In this document: positions 34,611-45,171 of the stretch, in pieces
Position numbering within the stretch: the stretch's first letter is position 1
Layout of the letters: each line of letters starts with the position of its first letter
DNA from: Clusia tigrina
Lineage: Eukaryota > Arthropoda > Insecta > Diptera > Clusiidae
DNA length: 64,000 bases
Reading direction: 5' to 3'
Assembly (NCBI GenBank): GCA_920105625.2
Contig: OV050031.1
Span: 219,962,194 to 220,026,193 of the forward strand
Made by a program: the position numbers and the translations under genes
Notes under the pieces: model-generated
Database searches by the model: none
What the model saw: the letters and a program-made list of their open reading frames with translations, nothing else
Told to the model about the DNA's origin: nothing

Positions 34611-34989
34611 GGTTAGGTTAGGCTAATATAGCTGACCATAGGCGACACGTAGACCTATAGGTCCCTAGCGGTAGCAGATGGAGCTAGTCCTCTAGATAGA
34701 GTTGTAGTAGGCATCTTGTAGGCTTTCAATGTTTTTAGTGAATTACCAGAGTACTTTAAGTCCAATCCTAAGACGTCTTCCAGCCTGCCAAGCGTGTTTT
34801 AAGCGTGTTCTTTATAATGCAGGACATATGCATAAGAAAAGTTCCAAAGTCTCCTTTGTACACGGCTCCCTGCACTTCCTACATTTGTGATTCCTTGATC
34901 TTGTATGGCGTGTGCCGCTAGTAAGCTGAGGCCTGTCAGTACACCCATGACAGTTTTGCAATCTTTCCGTGATAGTGCCAGTAAAAAGC
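34611..34989 (-). mobile_element. Family C LINE 3' end with 13-bp target duplication
   Basis: The minus-strand insert is flanked by GATTCAATTTATA at 34598-34610 and 34990-35002. On its strand it reads FLLALSRKDCKTVMGVLTG, then zinc-tail remnants, and ends in the inverse of GGTTAGGTTAGG, the family C tail. Length 379 bp, strongly 5'-truncated. Confidence 0.8.
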
Positions 34990-35019
34990 GATTCAATTTA
35001 TAAAGAAAGCAATATTATA

Positions 35020-35070
35020 GGTTAGGTTAGGTTATATGGCTGTCTTAAGACTCACTTAGGCCTGTTCAAG
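35020..35070 (-). mobile_element. 51-bp family C LINE tail
   Basis: A tiny insert beginning on the plus strand GGTTAGGTTAGGTT (inverse of the family C tail). It lies between GCAATATTATA (35009-35019) and GCAACATTATA (35071-35081), an 11-bp duplication with one mismatch. It sits 18 bp from the previous insertion's right flank. Confidence 0.6.
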
Positions 35071-35239
35071 GCAACATTATAAAAAGTGACTAAAAATATT
35101 GTAACGAAATAGTCATTTTAGTACTAGACTTCAAGACTCTGCTAGGAAATCTCTCACCAGAATACAAGAAATTATCTCGAGAGAATCAAATTACACCCAA
35201 AATATATGGGGTAACAATTCAGTTCAAGAATATGGTATA

Positions 35240-36110
35240 CTAAAATCTCAGAAGGATTTTTTGCCATGAAAATTCAATTTTACACCCAAATACCGTACAA
35301 AGATGAGTTGCAAAAAAGAATGGAAAGTCTAACTGAGACGTATAAAATTAGAGAAAATTCCCTCTTATGGTATACTGACAGTTCTAAGACAATGGACGGA
35401 ATTGGGGCAAGACTATTTGGGCCTAGAACCAACTACTGGGAACCAATGGGCTCTATCCCAAGCAATTTTCAAGCTGGAATTCACGCTATTGAAAGATGTG
35501 CCAAGATCAACTTTGACAGGATATATCGAGGAAAAACATCGTGATATTATCTGATAGTCAAGCGGCACTCAAGAGTTTGAGCTCACCCTTGGTGAGGTCT
35601 AAACTTGTATGGGACTGTACTGGGAAGCTAAACTCCCTAGGCAGTATGAACAAGTTATCTCTAATGTGGGTACCAGTTCACATTGGAGTAGAAGGAAAAG
35701 CTGCTAGCTAGGAAGGCTGCGGAATCTCCTTTCAACGGCCCTGAACCCTTCTGTGGACTATCATCCAATACCACTGGAGGTCTGCTGAAGAAGTGTACAG
35801 ATGCATAAAGAAGTCAAACCTGGAAAACTCTTCCGGGACTAAGACAGTCCAAAGCTCTTCTGGGAGATTTTAATCCTAAAAGAGCGAAAGAGTTAATAAA
35901 TATGCCTCGGAGTAAATTTAGAGTCATCACAGGCATTTTAAGCAGACATTGTAGACTCAACTCAACTATCATCAGATGCCATCTGTAGATTCTGTAGATA
36001 AAGCGACGAAACCTCACTGCACCTGATCACAGAGTGCGGACCATTGGCACACAAAAGACTCAGGTGTTTTGGAGAATATATCTCGAGGAAAAAGAAGTAA
36101 TTTCATAGGA
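35240..36110 (+). mobile_element. Family A LINE 3' end, decayed
   Basis: The frame 35266-35544 includes LLWYTDSSKTMDG and FQAGIHAIERC. After a shift LSDSQAALKSL, LMWVPVHIGVEG, NGPEPFCGLS, ELINMPRSKF and a broken Cys tail follow. The middle parts match 28476-28870. Frameshifts and stops throughout. Confidence 0.7.
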
Positions 36111-36114
36111 TATT

Positions 36115-38640
36115 CATCATGAATAGGGAGTCTTTTTTGCTAGCCTTATAAGTGAAACCATTCCCGGTGTCGAATAGTTTCAATCCCCCAAATCTGGTAG
36201 TCCCAAATATTTTAAGCATGATCTTCCGATTGATGAATAGAAACTTAGGAGATGCTCTACGGTTTCCTTGAATTCCGTTTCCCCGCAATTTCTGCCATCA
36301 ATTGAAACCTATTTACATAAAACTACTTATCATAAATTTTATTTAAAAATGCATTTGCATAGGAGGAAAAGGAATCTATCTGCCGCCTGTGCCATGCCTT
36401 CTATTTGCCAAAGGGTTAAAGCTGCTGTTTGGCTGTGGCACACATGTAACAAACCGCTGGCTTGGTACCTCGTTTAATTTATGATGTGAAAAACAAACAT
36501 CAACGAATAATAAAAATCCTTGGGACAGCAATAATTAATTTTTTGAAGCCTTTAGGGAAGTTGTACAGCGAAGCTGAACGAATTAACACTAGAATGAAGG
36601 ACGAAAGTGAAGAGCATGAAGGACGAGAATGAACGCTATTCAGAACTCATGTGAATCCTACCAACTCATGTTACTACAACAACTATGATACGAAAATAAT
36701 GTTTATTAATGGTTCGATAACTGGATTGTGTAAACTGATGCAAAAACAATTGATTGATAAAGTTGATTTAAATACAAGATCGATCCAAAATCGAGGTGTT
36801 GTTGACTGTTTTCTGTGATTACCGTGGTGTGGTCCACTCCAAACTCCTTCCATTCAAAAAAACCACGACAAGCTCGATCCAAATCAAGGTTATGTTGACT
36901 GATTGCTTTCATTGATTGGTCCACTCCGAATTCCTTCCGCCAGGCCAAACAATAAATAAGGAGGATTATGTGAGCGTATTGAAGCGTTTGATGAAGTATG
37001 TTCATCGCAATCAGCAGGAATTGTGGAGAAACAACTCCTGGTAAGAAGTTCTTCCTTTCAGAATTTAAGTAAAATATAAATAAAAAATTAAGTTTGAAGT
37101 TAAATATAAACTAGCATCCTTTGAGGATTTAAAAAAAATTTAAACAAATCAAGTTTCAATTTCAATGGAAACTAAGTCGAAAACGAGGACATACGACAGA
37201 TATTAAATATTATTTCTCATAGGAGATAGAGGTGTCCTTGTAGTCTTGCACTTCTTTGGACATAGAGGTCGAATTTTATTAATTAATTATCCAATAAATT
37301 TTATAAAATTTGTATCCAGTAAAAAATCCGACCTCACTCCACTCAATCATCACTTAGAATAAAAAGTTACATGACTAATTAGAGTACAAAAAGCATGACT
37401 AGTCAAATAGACTCCTCAGGGCACTGCAGGGTTAAATGCAGTACACCAACCCTGGATGCTAAATGCCCGCAAATATATCATAATTTATTATTTTATTTAC
37501 AGTTTACGAAATGTAGCGAAATAGTGAGCAGCAAACTTACAACACGATGACACCAGTGATGGTGCACATTGTCCTGCCGCATTAACACTTCACAACAGCA
37601 GCGCTGCCTGCCACTGACATGGAGGAGTCATGCAAATCCTGTGCAGTGCATTTAGTTTTTCGAGTGACGTCTGCAGTGAGTGGAGCTCGGCACGGCGCAA
37701 ACTAGACGGAAAAGGATTTATGGATAAAGTGTCCTGCCTGGCATATGTTGCATGTACATGGCTAGAGGAGCATTGCCAAAGTGTTGAGAGTGCATGACAC
37801 TACATTTAAAAATTAAAAACAAAAGAATGAGTAAACCACGCATTTGTGCTGTCACAACATTCCATCTGTGTTCAGCTTATAAATTATTTGCCCAGACATG
37901 AACACCCGCCTCCGTGTATGCCGATTTGTTGCCGCCGCTGTTGCTGTGCGGCAAGAACAAAATGTCAACAGAAACATTTATCAAGGGCGATAAAAAGCGT
38001 TATCACCGGAACATATCGCCAAGTCGCAAAAGTGATGAAGCAAGCAAGTTTAGCATAATTTGTTAAAAAAGCGATCAAACTCATAAACTTCACCATAACG
38101 AAATTTTATCGGAATACTTGAAGTTCACTTCTGTTTCGGCTACGCACGTAAATGCGATGAAGATTCTGTATGGCCATTCAGAGTCGCAAGATTAATGGTC
38201 CGACTGTCAGAGCGCACATAAACAAATTGTATGGACACGTTGTGGGTCAATGATAAGTCGCTGGCAATGTCATAAGAAATACATTATCCTTTGCGACTAT
38301 CTGCTTTTTTATGTTTTGCTTTGTTTGTTTTGGCACACAAGGACATTCGTTCTTTGCATCGCTCACCCACATATACAAATGATGTATTTTCCTTTACTCT
38401 CAGACACCATGTCTATGCCAACGAAGGACGACAGCGGTATGCTTAAGAGCTACAAATTTTCGAAGGCTGCGCTATTGTGAAGGATGTGAAGAGAGAAGCT
38501 GGTAGCAAAGTGGTTGATGTCGGTGCAACCGCCTATTACAGTTGCAGTTAACCTTGTATTGCTGAGACTTGAATATAATACTGTGGTAAAAATACTGCCA
38601 CGCCTTGAAGCAGGCATCATTAACATTCAATATACTCGGA
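36115..38640. other. Gene-free, with one two-copy repeat
   Basis: A ~96-bp duplication lies at 36775-36950, with blocks GATCCAAAATCGAGG/GATCCAAATCAAGG and GGTCCACTCC shared. No coding frame or transposon motif is otherwise supported. Confidence 0.4.
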
Positions 38641-38664
38641 CAGTGGCAAAAACAGTCGTTAAAT

Positions 38665-38862
38665 GTAACACTGCTTTCCTCACATTTTTGGGTCATATGA
38701 AATCTCTTCAAATTTCTAATGAACAACTTCAACCGCCACGCCTACAGAGCTATCTATATTTGCCAGTAAATGTAGATGGCTTTGTAGGCGTGGCGGTTGA
38801 ATTTGTACAACAGAAATTTTTAAAAACAATTCTTATAAAATGTGAGGAAGGAATTGAGGGTT
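38665..38862 (+). repeat. Long hairpin: 34-bp stem, 6-nt loop, outer stems
   Basis: Arms 38728-38761 and 38768-38801 are inverse copies around the loop GCCAGT. Of 34 positions, 31 are exact complements, and the other three are all G-U pairs if the plus strand is transcribed (C/A clashes on the minus strand). Outside an internal loop the pairing resumes (AAATTTCT with its inverse, then TTCCTCACATTTT with its inverse), giving about 97-nt arms. It could be a precursor of small RNAs, a foldback transposon or a recent palindrome. A 162-codon open frame runs across it but has no recognisable features. Confidence 0.75.
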
Positions 38863-38924
38863 CTTATATTCATCTAAAGACTGTAGCGAAATACGTCATC
38901 TCATACCTTTGTTTTCTGCTGAGG

Positions 38925-39655
38925 AGGGAAAACATCAAAAGTCAACGTCCGAAGCAAACCCCCCTAGTCCAACGGTTATTCCTCTCGGAACTTCACCGTT
39001 AGGTAGCGCGTCGGGAGGTCGTTATGAGTATATTACTTAATCGTCAATTATGGTGAATCTGTCAGAGTCCGATCTAAAGTTCATTGGGCGTCGCGAGCTC
39101 CTTCGGCAGATCTATTGGCGTGTTCAGTTCTACCCACGTCTTCAGTGTATTGCAGCGTGTTCATAATACTAGCCACAACAGCACATGTGGTATTCCAGTT
39201 CTCTTTAGCCTCGCACATATGTGGGACCAGCTTGTATTCCGTCAGAGTTTCTCCGAATGCTATTTCTAGCTATATTCGTTTATTGATGAATCGCGAGCAG
39301 TGCAATAACACATGCAGCGCCCTTTCTGGTTCTTCTGGGCATATTGGACAGTAAGGGTCGTCTTCACGATGGAACCTGTGCAAGTATTCTTTGAAGCAGG
39401 CATGTCCAGTGAGCAGCTGCGTAAGATGATAGTCGACCTCTCCGTATCTTCGGTCCATCCACATCGCAATATTAGGGATAAGTTTGACCGTCCAGCGACC
39501 TTTTTCGGATTGCTTCCATCGTGCTGCCATTCCGCAATTGGCGTAGCCTTTCTTCCTTCTTCGCCACACTTGACGGCCTACGCCCGATAGTGTTATAAAG
39601 CCGCTCCATTTCGCGAGCAAGCAGATCGATTGGATCATCTTATACCTAAACATAT
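38925..39655 (-). mobile_element. R1-like LINE 3' fragment
   Basis: Minus frame 39653-39270: GMAARWKQSEKGRWT, IAMWMDRRYGEVDYHL, LLTGHACFKEYLH and DPYCPICPEEPE then HVLLHC, the tail following RT in R1-clade elements. The 3' region continues, with a frame break, to about 38925 and shares its GATGTTTTCCCTCC end with 16140-16715. It lies next to the hairpin at 38665-38862. Confidence 0.75.
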
Positions 39656-39706
39656 ATAAACCTTACTGTTAAATAATATATATAATATTCGATACGCATT
39701 GATGTT

Positions 39707-39828
39707 GCTTCTTTCTATAAAATCCTTTTCTCTGCAAGTCGAAGGCCTATGTAGCTAGTATTCATTCCCCAACCCCTTTCACTCATAATTAATTATGGTA
39801 CAGGTTATAATAATAATAATAATAATAA
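39707..39828 (+). mobile_element. SINE 3' half
   Basis: CTTCTTTCTATAAAATCC, then AAGTCGAAGGCC and CATAATTAATTATGGTA, then (ATA)n. It matches the 3' half of the SINE at 59538-59762 but lacks the tRNA-like head. Confidence 0.75.
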
Positions 39829-40049
39829 CTAATATTCTAATACATCCTTATTCTGCATTTAAGCTCCATTTATTCTCTAAGAAATGACCATTGATTTAAA
39901 TAAATGTTTATAACAAATCCAAAGTATATATCTTTCAGTCGTTGTATTTAGAATTTCCTTAGTAACATGTTTGTTTCTGGAGATATTCTCTTTAAAGAAT
40001 ATTACTTAATTTTCTGCCTAATCACAGAATCTGTGAAAACAACCCGTCA

Positions 40050-41200
40050 TCGGGTTACTGCTGAACTAAACAGCGCTCGCCAAGCGCCTATGGTTTCCGC
40101 GCGCTTTCTCGAATCCGTTAGGCCAAGCGTGGTTAGGGTTTCCTCGACTTGATCCTTCCATCGGACTTGATCTACATCGATGCCCAGCGGCTTCCGCTTT
40201 GAACACTTTTTTCGCTGAAGCTTCTTCGTCCATATGCACGACGTGTCCAAGGTAGCTCAATCGTTGTATAGTGATACGCCTGACTATGTCAATATCAGCG
40301 TAAAGCTCATCCAGTTCGTGGTTCATTCGAATATAGTAATCGTTGCCAACACGAACAGTTTTCTATTATAGAAAATTTTACGAAGAATTTTCCTCTCGAA
40401 CATCCCAAGCATGGCTGCATCAGTCTGCGGCACGCCCCACGCTACTGCCCCATTTAGCAGCACGGGCAGGATGAGCTGTAGAGTGTCAGTTTTGTAGGTC
40501 GAGTGAGGGCTCTACTACACATTTGACACATACTCAGCCCATAGTAACACCTATTAGAAAGCCTGAGTCTTCGTTTAAACACCAGGTTAACGTCGTTTTC
40601 GGTCTCAATGGAGGTGCGAAGGTTTATGAATTTCTTAACAACTTCAAAAGTATAGTTTTCCGCTGTAAAATAGGATCCTAAACGCCGAGTTTTCCTGCTG
40701 GTGGATAGCATATATTTTTCTTGCCCTCGTTCACCTTCATACCCACTTTCGCTGATTCTTTTTTAATGGCGGAAAATGCAACAGTAACATCTCGAGTGCA
40801 ACGTCCAATGATGTGGATGTGATCAGCATATGCGAGGAGCTGGACACTTTTGTAGAAAATAGTGCCATTCCGATGCACACGGCCCTTCCAAAGTATCCCT
40901 TCCAAATTTGAAGAGGTTGTACGACAGTGGATCGCATTGTCTGAAACTTCGCACGGTATTGAATGGTTCGGAGAGGTCACTTCCTGCCTTGACAGAGCTG
41001 GACGTATTGCTCAATGTCATTCTACAGAGCCGTGTTAGCTTTGCAGGAATATCGAACTCTAGCATGGTGGCATATCCCATATCGGGTTATAGAAAGCAGC
41101 TTTATAGTCGACAAAGAGATAATGGGTGTCGATCTGTTTCTCGTGGATTTTTTCCAGAATTTGGCGTAGCGTGAAGATCTGGTAATGGTGGACTTTCCAC
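40050..41200 (-). mobile_element. Second RTE-like LINE, RT C-terminal half
   Basis: Successive minus-strand pieces in shifting frames: DTHYLFVDYKAAF (motif A), LLAYADHIHIIGR (motif C, YADD changed to YADH), a long C-terminal part with KLTLY, IRMNHELDELYADIDIV and IQRLSYLGHVVHMDEEA, and a final basic block KDQVEETLTTLGL. It differs clearly from the 21265-24530 copy. The altered catalytic box and frameshifts make it inactive. Confidence 0.75.
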
Positions 41201-41439
41201 GTCCAAAAGTGCACTGATAATTATATGATTATTATATGATACGTAATATTAAATGGCAATAAGACCGATTCCCCGGTAGTTGGCGCATATAGTCGAGTCA
41301 CCTTTTTCCAATACAAAATTTTGATCACACAAACAATGAAAGAATTTGTTCTACGAGTTTTAGTAAAAACTAAATAATATAAATACATATATATAAATAT
41401 ATATCCATTTCACAATGAAGAAGTCCTTATCATATAACC

Positions 41440-41695
41440 AAACTGATGTGTGGTCTACTGGTAAGCATGCTAGACTGACACTAGTAGGGTTGTGGGTTCG
41501 AATTGCGTCCCCTGACCAACGGATTCGAATCCTGTCCTCCGCTCCACGAGTTCGAACCTGTCCTCTACCCCACGGGTCCACCTTTTTAAATATTTTTCTC
41601 TTCAAGTCGAAGACCTTAGTTCCTGGTTTTCCTTACCCCAAACCCCTTGAAGACACAATTAATTATTGTGTTAGGTATAATAATAATAAAATTAA
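41440..41695 (+). mobile_element. SINE with tripled B-box region
   Basis: The A box region is TGTGGTCTACTGGTAAGCAT. B-box-like motifs occur three times, GGGTTCGAATTGC (about 41490), GGATTCGAATCC (about 41521) and GAGTTCGAACC (about 41548). Next come the SINE body (CTTCAAGTCGAAGACC, ACAATTAATTATTG) and an ATAATAATAATAAA tail. It is longer than its relatives because of the extra B-box units. Confidence 0.7.
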
Positions 41696-41699
41696 AAAA

Positions 41700-43720
41700 A
41701 ACTTTACTGACAAGTGTGAAAGAGAAATGTTTTTAATTCGAAATTTTCTTTGGAATAAAACTTAAATAGGTACTCCATGGAGAAAGTGGGAAGACAGATG
41801 TATCTCTTATATATATGTTGATACCATACAACAACAACAACAACAACAACAGTCCAATATCTGTTTTGATGCTAAAACACAAGAAGGGTGGCCAAAACAT
41901 ACCTTCTTTGTTTCTTTTCAATAAAATTGGCGTACTTATCATTGTGGAGCTATGGAATGTCCGAATCACAATTGCAGCTATGAAAATTTGGCTGCATATA
42001 AAATTTCCTCTCAAACTCTTTTCAAACTCTGTGGGTACAAACTCTGTGGGTAACACATACGAGTATGAGTAAAATGTCATGTAGTATATTGTACATGTAG
42101 TATATTGTCTTTGGTATCACTCTCTGAGACATTTTACTCATATGTATGTGTTTGGTTCTGTACCAACAAACAATTTTGTTCAGTGGTGATACTAATTATG
42201 TTATATAAAAACTTGCCTCTACTTGCCGCAACTTCCTATGAATTCCACAAAAATTTGCCCAGATCCAGTTTGATTTACTCAAGTATACGAGTATATGTAC
42301 TCACTTCTCTTTTAACGGCACTTATTTTCCAAGTTCTCTCTCAATTAGCAGTGTTATTTACTTTTACCGTTGAGTTCAAATATTTCCAGCCCCTCTGCTG
42401 CATATATTTTAGATTTCTTTTAATACGTTTCCCATAGTCGCTCCTTTCTCTCCTTCCACGCGTATCCAATGAGTGAATTTATTTTGTATTGACTCGTAGC
42501 TTGTGATAGAAGCTATTATTGTAATTCCTCACCAAACCATGTAAATATTTGCTGGCCAAGTAAACTGCAAAAATGTGCAAATTTAAATTTTAAAATCAGT
42601 TTAGCAAATTTTATCCTTTCTTTTTATATTTGCGTTTATTTTTTGTGTGCGAAATGTGGCTCCCCTTTCGGAACATCTGTCCACATGTCCACATGTCAAC
42701 CACTTTGCACATTATTTTAGCTGCGGATTATTGTCAAAACTTGTGGACGCCCATCTCACGTTCCACTCTATTGACAGGCGGCAGGAAGGCGATTGTTGTG
42801 TGTTGGCCTCACTGGGTGAGTCTGTCAATCGGTCTATCGGTGTAAGCGTGAGTGTGTGTGTGTGGGTGCGTGTCGGACATGTTCTGCTTTTTAAAATCAG
42901 CAGAACAGATTGACAGTTGCAACAATTTATCATAATTCGATGCATGACGTGGACCCGCCGAATCAAAGGGTAAACGGCGACACGCACGACGTTCTACAAG
43001 TGACTTATGAATTATTCCTTTTCTTCTCGGCGCATCGACATAAAGGGTTTTATGGTTTATTTGACGAAATAGGATTAGCCGCCGAACAGGGGTCACTCAA
43101 TAAAGGCGGCTTTGTTGTTGCTAAGTAAATGGCATGCTTAAAGCGGTACGGCATATTTGGGTAATTAAGGGTCCATTTTGACTGCAATGGTGGGTGCAAA
43201 GGAAAGGTTTTGGATACGTGATTTTTATTTAAAAAATCTTTCTTCTAAGAAAATTTACAAAACACGCAATTGGGTAAAAAATATTTTAAAAGCGTGGTTA
43301 TGTTTGATAAGCGATTTTCTATTTCAGTTTAAACTGCCAAATTTTCCAACACAATCAGCGAGATTTTGAGAAACCCTCTATGAATATTATGGTAGCAAAT
43401 TGAACGAAATACTTCTATTTTACGGGAAACTACCCCACAGAGAAGAGAAAATACCTCACAAAGTACTGTAAGGCTTACTGCCTTTGGGTAGCATATTTCA
43501 AAGTTGAACACGTGTTATGCACTCTTATATCGTTCCATTATGAAATCTCCATGTTTCGACTTTATCAATATCAGCTTAAAACCAAATACTATAAATTCAG
43601 ACTATAAACCACTCTAATTAAGCGCGTCATGAAAAAGCGTCTATAAATCACTCAAATTAAGCGCGTTATGACACACCGTGTATAAATCACTCATATTTAC
43701 TCATATTTAGCACGGTCAGT
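41700..43720. other. Gene-free stretch
   Basis: Contains a short (CAA)n at 41827-41851 and a GT-rich run at 42850-42870. No frame shows a recognisable domain. Confidence 0.4.
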
Positions 43721-43729
43721 TATTCGCCT

Positions 43730-44245
43730 ATCTCAAGAAATTTTCCACTGTTGAAGAGCCAATGACGGTTTGCAGGAGTGAAATCATAGAGTAAAGAAAT
43801 TTCTTTTATTTCTTTACTCTATGGTGAAATGTAAGCCTTTATACTAGAGCAGAATTAGTGAACCTACAAGAGTATGAGTGGAATCAAGACATGAGCTCTG
43901 TTTTATCCACTTCTAGATATTGTTGCAATTTTTAGTGTTCGTACTTTGACACTTAATTTTGAGTGATGGACTTTTCGAGTGTAGAGTATCATAGGAACTA
44001 GTTTAATATTCACCCTTGAGTTATAATCAAATTTATCGCATTCCATTATTCGGCTGTCACGAGTAATTTTCCACTCTTGAAGAGACAATGACGGGTTCCA
44101 TTACTGAAATGTCTTTATACTGAAGGAGAATTAGTAAACCTACAAAATTATGAGAGGAATCAAGACGACCTCTAATTTATCCTCTTCTAGATTCTATTGC
44201 CTTCTAAGTGTCCGTACTTGACCCTTTTATGTTTGAGTGATCAAG
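43730..44245. repeat. Two-copy ~310-bp duplication
   Basis: ATTTTCCACTSTTGAAGAG, AATGACGG, CTTTATACT, GAATTAGTRAACCTACAA and GGAATCAAGAC occur in the same order in both copies (from 43740 and 44068). Only the first copy contains the perfect palindrome at 43786-43822. Confidence 0.75.
43786..43822. repeat. Perfect 15-bp palindrome, 7-nt loop
   Basis: ATAGAGTAAAGAAAT is followed by TTCTTTT and then the exact inverse ATTTCTTTACTCTAT. The second copy of the surrounding duplication lacks it. Confidence 0.9.
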
Positions 44246-44284
44246 ATTGTTAACCTCTGAGTATAAAACTTGTTATAATTTTCA

Positions 44285-44375
44285 ACATTTGAGTTATAAT
44301 ATTAGACCTTTGAGTTATAATATTCAACCTTTGAGTTATAATATTCAACATTTGAGTTATAATATTCAACCATGT
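44285..44375. repeat. 21-bp tandem repeat, four copies
   Basis: TTTGAGTTATAATATTCAAC plus one base repeats from 44288. The length is a multiple of three, so a frame through it (LSYNIQP repeats) stays open. No sign of a gene. Confidence 0.85.
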
Positions 44376-44379
44376 TTAG

Positions 44380-45171
44380 CTGCCCACTCCAAAATAGACT
44401 GTTTCCTTATTCTACAAAAGATAAGCATTTCAAAATGTTTTGCTTTTCATTTGGGGCACTCATTAAAAGAGGCGTATTGTCTTATCTGGACCCATCTGAC
44501 CTCGTTCAGTATACAAAGTAGCCATAAATTCCTCGCAATAAAAGCAAACAACGCATAAATTAAATTTTATCTATTGCTAATCAGCTTTATTAATAACTTT
44601 TATGACTTCAATTGACAAAAATATACATACGTACGTAGTTATTTACTTTCTAGCGTAAAAGAAGTTAAAAAAATGACACTTAAATTGTAAATAATCACAT
44701 GTAGAAGATTTCGTTCTAACTGGAAATTCTATTTGACAAATTGATAAGGTTTCATGTGCATTAAATAAAAAATGGTGACGTACAAAAATAGATGAGCGAA
44801 ATGCCAAATAAAAATTCAAAGTTTTAACTGTGTTCTCGCTGCGTATGTTTATTGAAATGAAATAAAGCAAATATGTATGTACTTTGAAATTAGAATAAAT
44901 TTACGCTATGAGAAATTAGAAAAAAGAACCCATGCATTGTAAATATTTTGTTTCAATATTCAATAATATGCAAAAGCAACAAAAAATACTAATTTCATTA
45001 AACAGTTGGTAATTTTATATTGTAATTGTAAGTGTAATGAACTAATAAAGTACAGTTAATTGTCTTTTGCGTATGATTAGGTAGGTGTGCTCCTTACAAT
45101 ATTGTATTTGCTTAAAATGAGTGATAATACGAGCGAGCGAGCGAAGTTGGGTGCGGTTTCATCGGCACACT
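44380..45171. other. Gene-free; includes Fer1HCH 3' UTR
   Basis: The 3' UTR of the minus-strand ferritin gene runs leftward from 45171. Candidate poly(A) signals (TTTATT on the plus strand) lie at about 44847 and 44586. No separate gene is seen. Confidence 0.45.

Noticed and set aside
38514..39002. 162-codon plus frame across the hairpin
   Set aside because: Most of it is the inverted repeat and antisense LINE sequence; no domain.
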